Notes: generated by a model from the sequence alone, not told the origin. DNA of 64,000 nt from Methanoregula sp. PtaB.Bin085 (GCF_002067035.1 NZ_MVQB01000060.1:39499-103498), one strand, 5' to 3'. Numbered from the stretch's first letter, positions 27,190 through 36,462 are shown. A program made the numbers and translations.

Positions 27190-28071
27190 ATGCTCATGGA
27201 ACCGGCCCGGGAAACAATGGAGGAAGAGGTTGTCCGGCACGGCAGCCGTGAGTTTGTACTCACGCTTTCCCGCGAGGATTTCTCATCTGTGTATCCCGGT
27301 ATGGTTCGGTATATCCTGTCCGCGAGGGAAGGGGATCTTACGCGTGCTGTCTTCCGGACAAATACTTTCGAATATTCCCCGCAGGTTCCTCTCGCCGCTG
27401 AAACCGCAGTCCGGGATAAGGTAACCGCATGGAAACGGGAACTCGTGTCGGACCCGGATGCAGTCTTCTCAGTATATCCCCCGGATCAGAAAGGGATACA
27501 TGGGACTCCGGGAGACAGTGTCATCATCCTCCAGGGCAGCCCCCGGCCGGACGGCAACTGCAGCATTCTGGCCGGTCTGGCAGCAGAAGCCGCACGGGAG
27601 GCCGGGCAGACGGTACGGATTATTTATCCCCATGATCTCGATATCCACTGCTGTATCGGCTGTTATCAGTGTTATAACACCGGCACGTGCGTGTTCGATG
27701 ATGATATGACAGGTATTATTAATGCCGTCCGCGGTGCCCGGCTTTTCATCGTCTGTTCCCCGGTATATACCAATACGGTTCCGGCCGGGCTTAAGCTCGT
27801 GATCGACCGGATGCAGGCCTACCATGCGGAGCGGACTCTCCATAGAGACAATGACGGTAAGAAAGGGTTACTCTTGTCGGTTGCCGGCCGCATGGGTGAG
27901 GACAATTTTTCCTGCATCACGAAGGTGATCATCCCGTTTTTCCGGAACCTTGGGATAGAACCCGCCGGGCATGTGCTGATCGACAGTATGGATGCCCTAA
28001 AGGATATCCGGCAGATTCCCGGGCGGGTGGAAGAAGTAAAAAAGGTAGTTACGGGCAGTCTTCGCAGGTAA
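27190..28071 (+). CDS. NADPH-dependent FMN reductase / iron-sulfur-flavoprotein-like, with N-terminal extension
   Basis: 293 residues. Residues ~108-293 are a flavodoxin-like fold: IILQGSPRPDGNCSIL binds FMN phosphate, and CIGCYQCYNTGTCVFDDDM carries a Cys cluster like archaeal iron-sulfur flavoproteins, followed by SPVYTNTVPAGLKLVIDR. The Cys spacing (CxxCxxC, then C five residues on) would allow an Fe-S cluster, but many homologues without a cluster look similar. The N-terminal ~105 residues (EEVVRHGSREFVLTLSRED) are extra and unassigned. ATG 27190 or 27196 could be the start. Confidence 0.75.
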   Translation: MLMEPARETMEEEVVRHGSREFVLTLSREDFSSVYPGMVRYILSAREGDLTRAVFRTNTFEYSPQVPLAAETAVRDKVTAWKRELVSDPDAVFSVYPPDQKGIHGTPGDSVIILQGSPRPDGNCSILAGLAAEAAREAGQTVRIIYPHDLDIHCCIGCYQCYNTGTCVFDDDMTGIINAVRGARLFIVCSPVYTNTVPAGLKLVIDRMQAYHAERTLHRDNDGKKGLLLSVAGRMGEDNFSCITKVIIPFFRNLGIEPAGHVLIDSMDALKDIRQIPGRVEEVKKVVTGSLRR

Positions 28072-28174
28072 CATGGAGGGATCGTCTCCTTTACACCGGC
28101 CCGGATCACAATCCCCAAATACCACGCAGACGTGGATATGATCAGGAGATGCCTATGCAGGACGGGATCAGGCA

Positions 28175-29014
28175 ATGGTGAAAGTGGGCGTGCATGTCTC
28201 GATTGCGGGATCACTGGACCTTGCAGTGGACCGGGCAAAGGATGCGGGATGCGACGTCTTCCAGATGTTCTCCCGGAATCCCCGGGGATGGAACTATAAG
28301 CCCCTTGCAGAAGAGGATGCCACGCTGTTCCGGTCAAAGGTAAAAACTACCGGCATCATGCCGGTTGACCATATGCCCTACCTGCCGAATCTTGCCACAC
28401 CGAAACAGGATATGTTCGATAAGTCTGTCGAAACTCTGACCGCAGAGCTGGATCGGTGCGGCCGGCTGAAGATCCCGTATCTCGTCACCCATCTCGGCCA
28501 CCATCTCGGCGACGGGATTGCGGGCGGGCGGATGAGGGTGATAAAGGCTATCAGCACGGCAATGAAAAAAGCCGACAATGACGTTATGCTCCTCCTCGAA
28601 AATACCGCCGGCGAGAAGAACAGCGTGGGCAGTTCTTTCGAACACATCCGGGGTATCATGGACGAACTCACGTTCCCCGGCCGGCTCGGGGTCTGCTTCG
28701 ACACCTGCCACGCCTTCGCCGCCGGCTACGAGCTCCGGACAGATGAAGGGATCAGCGATACTCTTGCGCAATTCGACGAACAAATCGGGCTGGAAAACCT
28801 CAGGGTCATCCACCTGAACGACACGAAGGGTGACCGGGCTAGCGGCCTCGACCGGCACGAGCACATTGGTATGGGATTCATTGGCGAAGACGGCATGCGG
28901 CGTATCCTGCATCACAAGGCCCTCCGGGACCTCCCGTTCATCTGCGAGACGCCGGTCGACGACCGCCGGGATGACCGGGGCAACATCGCAAAGGTCCGGG
29001 AACTGGCCCGGTGA
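28175..29014 (+). CDS. nfo: Endonuclease IV (AP endonuclease)
   Basis: 279 residues, full length for Nfo, which cuts DNA 5' of abasic sites. The TIM barrel with three zinc-binding clusters is clear: GVHVSIAGSLDLAVDRA at the start, FQMFSRNPRGW, THLGHHLG, LLENTAGEKNSVGSSFEHI, GVCFDTCHAFAAGY, HLNDTKG and HEHIGMGFIG, ending with PFICETP. It stands alone; the other base-excision enzyme here is Ogg at 45475. Confidence 0.95.
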   Translation: MVKVGVHVSIAGSLDLAVDRAKDAGCDVFQMFSRNPRGWNYKPLAEEDATLFRSKVKTTGIMPVDHMPYLPNLATPKQDMFDKSVETLTAELDRCGRLKIPYLVTHLGHHLGDGIAGGRMRVIKAISTAMKKADNDVMLLLENTAGEKNSVGSSFEHIRGIMDELTFPGRLGVCFDTCHAFAAGYELRTDEGISDTLAQFDEQIGLENLRVIHLNDTKGDRASGLDRHEHIGMGFIGEDGMRRILHHKALRDLPFICETPVDDRRDDRGNIAKVRELAR

Positions 29015-29133
29015 GCGGGATACTTCCTGTATCGCGGTCTGCCTCTTTTCGTTCGGCTGCTGCAGACTCCATAAAAAAATTTTATTTTTTCCATTCGATT
29101 CCGATCAGATGGTTAAAACCGTTTTTACCAATT

Positions 29134-29250
29134 AAATAAATTCGACCCCCCCTTGCAAGCCAGTACACGAAATGCAGCAATTTTACCTCATAAAAAAAGG
29201 GAAAAATATCGGGAGTCCGGAAGGGCGGTTGGAGGGGGTCGAATTTATTT
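29134..29250. repeat. 117-bp miniature element with 17-bp perfect terminal inverted repeats
   Basis: The left end 29134-29150 and right end 29234-29250 are exact reverse complements (AAATAAATTCGACCCCC). The 83-base interior has no reading frame of note. It sits in the 411-base gene-free gap between nfo and the CAP-domain gene. A third, partial copy of the end motif (AATAATCGACCCCCC) occurs at 29342-29356. No clear target-site duplication is visible. A MITE or a pairing RNA element are both possible. Confidence 0.6.
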
Positions 29251-29351
29251 TTTTCCACTAATGCCATTTCGGAATCCGGCCTGAAAGGAAAATTACGGGA
29301 GTGAACCCTGCAGGTCGCGATGCCCGGTCTGCGGGAAAAATAATAATCGAC

Positions 29352-29371
29352 CCCCCGACATGTTTCGGGGG
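29352..29371 (+). other. Perfect 7-bp stem-loop followed by a T-run
   Basis: CCCCCGA (29352-29358) pairs with TCGGGGG (29365-29371) around a six-base loop, followed by cggttttt. It resembles an intrinsic terminator on the plus strand but lies about 340 bases after nfo and 55 bases before the next start, so it could also be a leader structure. Confidence 0.45.
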
Positions 29372-29425
29372 CGGTTTTTCATATATCCTTTATCTGTTCC
29401 GGCACCGACCCTGCACTGAGCGATC

Positions 29426-30235
29426 ATGGGAAATTCTTCCAGCCCTGAGTGCGGAGGCCGTCCCGATGGTTCCGGACCTGCGGGGAGGCGTACGATTCGC
29501 GCAACGGGATACCGGAGGTTTTTCTTTATCCTGTTTATCGCCACCGGTATCATAATCGTCATCATCGGTTCAGGAATCCTCATGCAGACCTTTACCCTCC
29601 AGGGAACCCCCGCACCCGCCGCAGGTCTGGCCGTTCCCCCCACCACAACGGCCATGATTCCGGATTCCGGTGATACTGCCGGGGTCATTACAACGCCGAT
29701 TCCGTTCTCCCCGGACCTGAACGGAAGTCCCGGCTGGAGCGTCCCTGAGGTGCCGGTCATCAATGCCACGTCACTTGCCGCACGGGTTCACGGCCTGGTC
29801 AACCGCGAGCGGCAGGCGCATGCAGTTCCTGCACTCCGTACTGATCCGGCACTCACGTCCCTTGCCTCTGCCCACAGCGCGGACATGGCATCGCACGGGT
29901 ATTTCGGTCACGTGAACCTTCAGGAGCGTGACGCGACCGCCCGCGGTGCCGCAGCGGGATATGAATGCCACCGCGATGCTGACCCGTATTACTCGTATAC
30001 CATTGCCGAGAACCTGTTCGCAACGTACTGGTATGATTCGGTCCTGTTCATTCACGGAAGCGCAACCGGGTTTGGCTGGAAAACGGAAGAGATGATTGCG
30101 GAGGAGACCGTAGACGGGTGGATGAAGAGCCCGGATCACCGCGAGAACCTGCTCGACGCAGATCTTTCACGGGAGGGAATCGGTGTTGTTGTCGGGGAGA
30201 ACGATCTGGTCTTCATCACCGAAGATCTCTGCTGA
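29426..30235 (+). CDS. Membrane-anchored CAP (SCP/PR1) domain protein
   Basis: 269 residues. After a polar, Gly-rich N-terminus, one membrane segment (RRFFFILFIATGIIIVIIGS, residues ~30-49) and a Thr/Pro linker place the rest outside the cell. Residues ~120-269 form a CAP domain: VHGLVNRERQAHAVPALRTD, LASAHSADMASHGYFGHVN with the signature His, YTIAENLF, WMKSPDHRENLLD with the second His, and GIGVV. Prokaryotic CAP proteins have no single known activity. It is convergent with the DUF2997 gene. Confidence 0.85.
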   Translation: MGNSSSPECGGRPDGSGPAGRRTIRATGYRRFFFILFIATGIIIVIIGSGILMQTFTLQGTPAPAAGLAVPPTTTAMIPDSGDTAGVITTPIPFSPDLNGSPGWSVPEVPVINATSLAARVHGLVNRERQAHAVPALRTDPALTSLASAHSADMASHGYFGHVNLQERDATARGAAAGYECHRDADPYYSYTIAENLFATYWYDSVLFIHGSATGFGWKTEEMIAEETVDGWMKSPDHRENLLDADLSREGIGVVVGENDLVFITEDLC

Positions 30236-30264
30236 ATACCGGATTTTGGAGTGCAGCGGGACCT

Positions 30265-30465
30265 TCAGCGGTTCACATACTGGTGGTCGTGTACCACCGC
30301 CGGCTGCTCAAAATACGCGGCGGTATACTCCCGTCCCTCCACCGTTCCGACGGCATTTTCAATATTCTTCGTGATACCGGTACAGCCTTCGCCCTTCACG
30401 CCTCGGACGGCGACCTGCACCCTTCCTTCCCTGTCGATCGTTATCTCAAGTTCCTGCATTTCCAT
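30265..30465 (-). CDS. DUF2997 small protein, last gene of the radical SAM/Ycf46 operon
   Basis: 66 residues from ATG 30465. It matches the DUF2997 pattern: an N-terminal beta hairpin (LEITIDREGRVQVAVRGVKG) followed by GEGCTGITKNIENAVG with one Cys (residue 28), then EYTAAYFEQP. In other genomes DUF2997 proteins occur beside DUF1257/Ycf35 and Ycf46 genes, as here, but the function is unknown. The conserved Cys and the radical SAM enzyme at the head of the operon make it a candidate substrate or carrier; that is inference. It starts 20 bases after the Hsp70-like stop. Confidence 0.8.
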   Translation of the reverse strand: MEMQELEITIDREGRVQVAVRGVKGEGCTGITKNIENAVGTVEGREYTAAYFEQPAVVHDHQYVNR

Positions 30466-30485
30466 GGTTCTTCTCTCCAGTCTGG

Positions 30486-32105
30486 TTACGTAAGCCGGTG
30501 TACCGGCGCATTCAGCTTCACTAGCGCCCCGGTCAGGAGGTCCCGTGCCGAGAGGCAGAGGTTCCGCTCCGGATCGATGGTGAACGTGCATTCAAACCGC
30601 GGTTCGCCCTTCCGTGCCGGGGGGGTGGCGACCAGGAGTGTTGGCGAGCGCTGGTTGGCGTGCACGGCCTGCCCCGCACGGTCTGCATCCTGCGCCGGGC
30701 CCGCGAGCCGGACTCCGCCGCCGGAGTCCGAGACCAGTTCGATCCGGGGTGCCGTATCCCCCGGCGTCCCCCCGATCTCGTAAAGCGGGATGCCGAGATG
30801 GGTTTGGCCGTCGTACGCTGCACTGATGATGACCCGGGCCACCTGCCCGGCACTCGGGTACCGCGTTCCGCTGTGCACGAGGAAGCGGTAGTGGTGCTCC
30901 TGTGCGGCCGGGTCCCAGTACCGCAGCGCGTACGAGCAGGCGATCCGGTCCGCCGTCCGTAACGGGGTCCGGTATCCCGCTGCCCCCCGCGCCGCCGCAT
31001 CCAGCAGGTGGCCGTCATACACAGCCGCTCCCCAGCACCGCGACCGCACCGCTTCCTGAATGGCGGGGATAGCACAGCCGGAACCGACGAGGAAGACTGT
31101 ACCGGGAAGGCCTGCGGACACTCCGTGCGTACGGAGCGAAGAGAGCACCCTCCCGATACATTCCTCAACCAGCGGGACAACCTCGCGGGCGGCGAGGATC
31201 CGGTCGAAGTCGGCTGCCCCGAACCGGGCTTCGAACGTCCTTCCCGAAAGGGTATCGATCATCCGGATCACTTTGTCCCCTGACGCTGGAAGTCGTTCGC
31301 GGAGCAGCGATGCCTCGTACCAGAGCTGCGGCATGAGGCGGAGAGCCCGCGGATCGCTCTCCGGCAGACGGAACCTTGCAAGCAGGTCATGGACGATCCA
31401 TGCGTCAATTTCCCGACAACTCACCGGGCCGTTTGCCCGCGCCAGCACCCGCAGCCCGCTCCTGTCGCCACCGGAAGATGAATGGCCTGCACGGGCAAGC
31501 GCAACAATTTCCAGCCCGGTTTCCGTGAAGCTGACGAGAAGGACATGTTCCCCGTCAGCGGGCAGATACCCGTACCCTTCCAGGACAGCCTCGTACTCAC
31601 AGATGGTTGAACAGGAGCACGCACCGGCATTGCGGGCGATCCGCTGAAGGAGTTCAGCATATCCCGGCGGTGCCCCATCCGGCAGGCTGAAAACCGGATG
31701 GGCCCCGGGATACTGCCGGAACACATCCGACAGGAGCGGTGCCAGAAGATCAGCTGCTGCCTCATCGTACCGGACCATGCGGCCATTCCCGGCCGGCACC
31801 TGCACGGGGCTGTTGTCGCAGAGGTACTGCCGCAGCCACCGGGCGGTTCCGGGAGAATCGGCGGTCCCTGCCATCAGTACCGCATCGCCCCTCCGTTCCA
31901 CCCCGCCATCACGGTATTCGATGAGAGCGGGGACAAGGTGAACAGGAAGACTTCCCTGCGGTGCGGGAACCTCACGGGAGATGCCCGGAAACGCAAGGGT
32001 GCGGCACTCCCCGCCCGGTCCGCAGGCAGCGATCACAACAGCGCTTACCCCGATGTCGATACCAAGCCGCACACCACAATCTCCCTGTTCACGTTCCACT
32101 GTCAT
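30486..32105 (-). CDS. Hsp70/actin-fold ATPase-like protein of the Ycf46 operon
   Basis: 539 residues from ATG 32105. The ATPase-domain signatures of Hsp70 relatives are present but degenerate: phosphate-1 GIDIGVSAVVIAACG (residues ~13-27), a weak phosphate-2 LLVSFTETGLEIVAL in place of DxGGG, and the adenosine motif VFLVGSGCAIPAIQEAV. The C-terminal part (SYALRYWDPAAQEHHYRFLV, TRYPSAGQVARVIISAA) resembles the beta region after the ATPase domain, but no helical lid or EEVD-like end is present. The start is five bases from the WD40 stop, with GGTGA as ribosome site. The frame is open much further upstream, but that part is antisense-like shadow of the WD40 gene. Confidence 0.75.
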   Translation of the reverse strand: MTVEREQGDCGVRLGIDIGVSAVVIAACGPGGECRTLAFPGISREVPAPQGSLPVHLVPALIEYRDGGVERRGDAVLMAGTADSPGTARWLRQYLCDNSPVQVPAGNGRMVRYDEAAADLLAPLLSDVFRQYPGAHPVFSLPDGAPPGYAELLQRIARNAGACSCSTICEYEAVLEGYGYLPADGEHVLLVSFTETGLEIVALARAGHSSSGGDRSGLRVLARANGPVSCREIDAWIVHDLLARFRLPESDPRALRLMPQLWYEASLLRERLPASGDKVIRMIDTLSGRTFEARFGAADFDRILAAREVVPLVEECIGRVLSSLRTHGVSAGLPGTVFLVGSGCAIPAIQEAVRSRCWGAAVYDGHLLDAAARGAAGYRTPLRTADRIACSYALRYWDPAAQEHHYRFLVHSGTRYPSAGQVARVIISAAYDGQTHLGIPLYEIGGTPGDTAPRIELVSDSGGGVRLAGPAQDADRAGQAVHANQRSPTLLVATPPARKGEPRFECTFTIDPERNLCLSARDLLTGALVKLNAPVHRLT

Positions 32106-32110
32106 CCTCT

Positions 32111-34897
32111 TCACCCCGCGATCTGGATATCGTAACACCCGGCTGTATCGGTGGGAGCACAGATCCCGATTTCCCCCTGGAAACGGGCAGCAAGCAGGGC
32201 ATTGTGGTACTTTGCCTTGCCGCATCCCGGCTCCTCCCCGGCCGGTGCTGTGCCGGCAGCAGCAGGACGGGCGTGCAGGGGGAAGGGGATAACCGGCAAC
32301 GCATGAAACCGGCAGAGGCCGTCCCCGCCGGAGCTGACCAGCGTCTTTCCATCCGCGAGAACCGCAAGGCCGGTCACGGCTCCGGCATGGGCCGGCACCG
32401 TCCGGATGAGGGTGTTGTCCACCAGTGAGAAGAAGGCGCAGGTGCCGGTGTCGTATCCCGCCGCGAGGGTGCAGCCGTCCCCGCTGAACGTAAGGGCGGT
32501 GACCCTGCCGGGAAGACCCGGCAGATCCTGCACAGTCGTACCGTAGGGGAGGCGGCAGAGCCGGATGACCCTGTCGCTGCTCCCGGCGGCAATGAGGGTC
32601 CCGTCCGGTGAGAATGCGAGCGCCCCCACCTCCGAACGGGAATGGCGGAGGACCCCGCAGGGCTCCCCGCTCTCCATCCTCCAGAGCCGGACCGTGGTAT
32701 CGTTGCTCCCGGTAGCGAGGAGGGAGCCGTCCCGCGATACCGTGCAGCAGGTGACCGTGCTCGTGTGGCCGGTGAATGCACGGCCGGGGGTCATCTCCGG
32801 CACCCGGAAAAACCTGCAGGCACCGTCCCAGCCGCCGGTAACCAGCAGCCCCCCGCCCGGGACGAACGTGCAGCACCGGAGCGATGTCCCCGCCCGTTCC
32901 CCTGCTGCGGCAAGACTCCCGTTTCGGATATCCCAGCAGCGGATCGATGAGTCCGCCCCGGTAATCACGAGAAACGTCCCGTCCGGGCTCATGGCAGCTG
33001 CCCTGACGGAAGGGGTGTAGAGGTCGAGGACACGGACAAGGGTGCCATCCGATCCGTCGATGAGCCGCGCAGTACCGTCTTCCGTCACGGCTGCGACAAG
33101 GTTGCCGGCAGGACCCGCGAGAACGGCGATCCCGCCGGCATGCGCATCGAATGTCCGGACGATTTCAGCGCCAGGAACCCGCCAGAGCTTCGTTGTCCCG
33201 TCCCAGCTGACCGTGGCGAGCCTTGCGCTCCCCTGGGCAAGAGTGCAGGTTGTGACTGTCTTTTTGTGGCCCCTGAACTCCCGGACGAGTTTTCCGTCCG
33301 GCATGCGCCATATGCGGACAGAGCCGTCGTGGAACCCTGCCGCCAGGATGCTGCCGTCGGCTGCAGCTGAACAGGAGGTGACGTGTCGGCTGTAGAGCGG
33401 GATGGATACCTCCGGCACCGTCTTTTCCGCCTCCCAGCAGACGATCGCGTGACGGTCGCTCCCCACCGCAAACCACCTGCCTTCCCGGGGTACCGCGCTG
33501 CAGAGCGCTCTTCCGGAAAGGCCGGTATATGTGCACTCCTTCTCTCCCGTCACAACATCCCACCGCGCAGGATGGCCATGTTCATAGACCGCAAGACAGG
33601 ATCTCTCCCCGGGATCGAAGGATAGATGCAGGACCGGGCTGCCGTTGCCGGGAAGGGTCTGCGGGCTGGTCCCGTTCACGGGCCGGACAACCGAGAGCGT
33701 GCCATCCGCATGACCGCAGGCAGCAATTTGTCCTGATGGTGCGGGCGCAATGCAGGTAAGTGGCGAAGGATGCAGCCTAAGGGTATACAGGGGCCGGCCG
33801 GCCCGGATATCCAGTATCGTCAAACGGCCATCAGCATCACCGGCAAAGATTGATGTACCGTCGTGAGAAAGGGCTGTTGCTGTTCCGCTGCCCTCTCCAT
33901 TCCATGTCCAGACCGGCGTGCGTCCGGAAAAGCCATGGCAGCGGACCGTGCCGTCGTCACTGGTGCTGACAAGGCAGGTGTTGTCTTCCGGGATGCCGAG
34001 GAAGCGGACCGATCCCGGTCCGGCGGCAAATTCCATGGCAGGACCGGCCGAAGCCGTCCGCCATACCGAGAGCATTCCGTCGCAGCTGCCGGTTGCCAGC
34101 AGGCTGCCATCCATGGAGAAGCAGAGCCGGGTCACCTGGCCTGCCGGCCTGCCCGCCGGTTGCCGGTGTTCAGCCGAAGGTGCAGGATGCAGCCAGCGAT
34201 CCGGTACCGTCTCTGCCAGATCCTCCCAGAGAAGCCGGTCGTCGCCAGGGGGCGCCCATCCCGCGGTTCTCAGGGCACGGACCGCTTCCATGCCCAGGGA
34301 CAGGGGGGCAAGGGGTACCAGGAGCCAGAGGTCACCCCACCGCTTTTCTTCGGTGAGACCGGCCAGCACGATCTCCCACTCCCCGTACGACCAGCGGGGA
34401 GCATTCCGCGTCACGTCCGGTCCCGCCAGCGCCCGGGCAAGCAACCCTGCGGTGCCGTTCCTGCGGGCAGCCTCCCGGATCCTGAGCCGCACCGGTCCAT
34501 CTGCAGAGGTATATCCCGCTGCAAGGAGCGGGAGAAGTCCGCCGGGACCGGGCCGGACAGGTTCTCTGTTCCGGGAAGTGCAGAAGAGCCAGAGGGCGCG
34601 GTCGGCCGGGTCAGCGGGTTCGAACCCGCACCGGGTGGCAAGCGCGATCAGCTCGTCATTGTCCCAAAGAAGGCATTCCCTGCAGAGAATTGCCGCCTGC
34701 TCCGGGTTTTGCAGCCGCATCAGCGCCTCCGATGCGATATGCCGGGTGCCGGGATCGTTTGCGGTGCAGAAGACAGCAGCCAGTTTCCGGACAGCAGATA
34801 CGTCCCCGGTTCTCACCCGCCGGGCAATTCCCCGCACGGAGAAGCGGTAGAGCAACGGGCTGATGACAGGGAAACGGCCGCAGGACTCCATCCGCAT
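32111..34897 (-). CDS. Large WD40-repeat protein with helical N-terminal region
   Basis: 928 residues. Residues 1-~250 are helical and Ala/Leu/Arg-rich (ASEALMRLQNPEQAAILCRE, LRIREAARRNGTAGLLARAL), like HEAT repeats. From ~260 to ~880 I count about 15 WD40 repeats, such as GSLLATGSCDGMLSVW, GSILAAGFHDGSVRIWR, GSLLATGSNDTTVRLWR and GTLIAAGSSDRVIRLCR, enough for two seven-bladed propellers. No signal peptide is seen, so it is probably a cytoplasmic scaffold. The ATG overlaps the AAA ATPase stop by one base (TGATG). GC content is high and the repeat DNA is degenerate, which argues against recent repeat expansion. Confidence 0.85.
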   Translation of the reverse strand: MRMESCGRFPVISPLLYRFSVRGIARRVRTGDVSAVRKLAAVFCTANDPGTRHIASEALMRLQNPEQAAILCRECLLWDNDELIALATRCGFEPADPADRALWLFCTSRNREPVRPGPGGLLPLLAAGYTSADGPVRLRIREAARRNGTAGLLARALAGPDVTRNAPRWSYGEWEIVLAGLTEEKRWGDLWLLVPLAPLSLGMEAVRALRTAGWAPPGDDRLLWEDLAETVPDRWLHPAPSAEHRQPAGRPAGQVTRLCFSMDGSLLATGSCDGMLSVWRTASAGPAMEFAAGPGSVRFLGIPEDNTCLVSTSDDGTVRCHGFSGRTPVWTWNGEGSGTATALSHDGTSIFAGDADGRLTILDIRAGRPLYTLRLHPSPLTCIAPAPSGQIAACGHADGTLSVVRPVNGTSPQTLPGNGSPVLHLSFDPGERSCLAVYEHGHPARWDVVTGEKECTYTGLSGRALCSAVPREGRWFAVGSDRHAIVCWEAEKTVPEVSIPLYSRHVTSCSAAADGSILAAGFHDGSVRIWRMPDGKLVREFRGHKKTVTTCTLAQGSARLATVSWDGTTKLWRVPGAEIVRTFDAHAGGIAVLAGPAGNLVAAVTEDGTARLIDGSDGTLVRVLDLYTPSVRAAAMSPDGTFLVITGADSSIRCWDIRNGSLAAAGERAGTSLRCCTFVPGGGLLVTGGWDGACRFFRVPEMTPGRAFTGHTSTVTCCTVSRDGSLLATGSNDTTVRLWRMESGEPCGVLRHSRSEVGALAFSPDGTLIAAGSSDRVIRLCRLPYGTTVQDLPGLPGRVTALTFSGDGCTLAAGYDTGTCAFFSLVDNTLIRTVPAHAGAVTGLAVLADGKTLVSSGGDGLCRFHALPVIPFPLHARPAAAGTAPAGEEPGCGKAKYHNALLAARFQGEIGICAPTDTAGCYDIQIAG

Positions 34898-36462
34898 CAC
34901 GTCCGTGCGGTGTCGAACGTCTCGAGCGCGATCGTCTTCTCTGAGGGCGGGACCTCGCTGCGGGCGGCTGCGCGGGATGCAGAGACCGCCCTCCCTTCAG
35001 CAAGGTACGACCTGAGCAACGCAACCGTCTCGCGCTGGGAGATCGAGAGGGGGACCTGCCTGCGGATGCAGGAGAGGATATCTTCCGTGGTCACCCTCCG
35101 CATGCTGTCGTTGAAGGCAAGGTACATGGCATCGATGATGGTCTGTTCGATCTCTGCCCCCACATACCCCTCGCTCTCGCGGGCGAGCAGGTCAAGGTCA
35201 TAGTCGGCAGGCACGCACTTGCGCTTTTTCAGGTGCACGGAAAAGATCTCCCGCCGCTCGGCAGGGCTCGGCAGGTCCAGAAAGAAGATCTCGTCGAACC
35301 GCCCCTTCCGGAGGAGTTCAGGCGGGAGGGCTGCGATGTTGTTCGCCGTTGCCACGACAAAGCAGGGCGAGGTCTTGTCCTGCATCCAGGTCAGGAGGTG
35401 GGCAAAGACCCGCTGGCTCGTGCCGGCATCCCCGCTCCCGAACGCGAACGCCTTCTCGATCTCGTCCACCCAGAGGATGCACGGGGCGATCGTCTCGGCA
35501 AGGGAGAGGGCCCGGCGCGTCCGCTCCTCGGATTCGCCGACAAGGCTCCCGAAGAGAGCCCCCACGTCGAGGCGGAGGAGGGGGAGGTGCCAGAGGTCCG
35601 CGATCATCTTCGCGGTCAGGCTTTTGCCGGTGCCCGGGATGCCGATAAGGGCGATCCCCTTGGGGGAGGGAAGGCCGTAGTCCCGGGCCTCGCCGGTGAA
35701 CGCCCGCTCGCGGAGGCGGAGCCAGTCCTTGAGCACTGCAAGGCCGCCGACATTCTCGGGGGTCTCGGTCAGGCTGTAGAACTCGAGCGCGTCTGACTGC
35801 GAGAGGATATCCCGCTTGTCGGCGATGATGGCATCGATATCGGAATCGTCGAGCGTTCCTTTCGTCACGATAGCCTTGGAGAACGAGCGGCGGGCCTGGT
35901 TCAGGGTCATGCCGAGCGCCGCCTGGATAATCTTCTCCCGCCCTGCCTTCGTCAGCGCATGGGTGATGCCGCTCGTTGCAAGGAGCAGGTCAAGATCTGC
36001 CGAGAGTTCGGCTGCCCCCGGAGGGGGGAAGTGGACAAGGACCGCATCGTCCCGGATCTCCTCCGGCACGCGGGTGGCCGGGGTGATGATCACGATGGTG
36101 CGGCGGTTGTACCGGAATTTCTGGGAGAAGTTCCGGATCCGGCGCTTGACCTGCGGGTTGTTCCAGTACTCGTGGAAGTCCTTGAGCACGATCACCGCGT
36201 TCTCGTCGGTCTTCTGGATATCGTCAAGCGCGGCGAGCGGGTCGCGGGACTGGGTGTGGAAGTTTTTGTTCCCCGCAATCACCGCAAACCCGTCAACGGC
36301 ATCCCAAGTCACGCACTGCCGGGGCGGGTCCCACGTGTCGCACACCTCCCTGATCTTTGTCGTCACCCGCTCCTCCTCGGGCGTCATCACGACGATGAGG
36401 GTGACGCGGGCACGCAGCGAGACATTGAGCCTCCGCGAGAAATCCGGTTCATGGAACTGCAT
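34897..36462 (-). CDS. Ycf46-like AAA+ ATPase
   Basis: 521 residues. The N-terminal ~190 residues form the degenerate domain typical of Ycf46 (TIVIITPATRVPEEIRDD, and AVIVLKDFHEYWNNPQVKRR). Then comes a complete AAA module: Walker A GIPGTGKS (~274), Walker B CILWVDEIEK (~328), sensor-1 FVVATANN and an arginine-finger region LLRKGRFDE, ending with the small helical lid. Ycf46 homologues are known in cyanobacteria and plastid genomes; their role is poorly defined. ATG 36462 is chosen: AGGAGG lies nine bases before it and it overlaps the DUF1257 stop as TGATG. Confidence 0.88.
   Translation of the reverse strand: MQFHEPDFSRRLNVSLRARVTLIVVMTPEEERVTTKIREVCDTWDPPRQCVTWDAVDGFAVIAGNKNFHTQSRDPLAALDDIQKTDENAVIVLKDFHEYWNNPQVKRRIRNFSQKFRYNRRTIVIITPATRVPEEIRDDAVLVHFPPPGAAELSADLDLLLATSGITHALTKAGREKIIQAALGMTLNQARRSFSKAIVTKGTLDDSDIDAIIADKRDILSQSDALEFYSLTETPENVGGLAVLKDWLRLRERAFTGEARDYGLPSPKGIALIGIPGTGKSLTAKMIADLWHLPLLRLDVGALFGSLVGESEERTRRALSLAETIAPCILWVDEIEKAFAFGSGDAGTSQRVFAHLLTWMQDKTSPCFVVATANNIAALPPELLRKGRFDEIFFLDLPSPAERREIFSVHLKKRKCVPADYDLDLLARESEGYVGAEIEQTIIDAMYLAFNDSMRRVTTEDILSCIRRQVPLSISQRETVALLRSYLAEGRAVSASRAAARSEVPPSEKTIALETFDTART

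Noticed and set aside
32106..32876. A 5' extension of the Hsp70-like frame into the WD40 gene
   Set aside because: It is the opposite-phase shadow of WD40 coding sequence; ATG 32105 has a ribosome site and starts the actin-fold motif.
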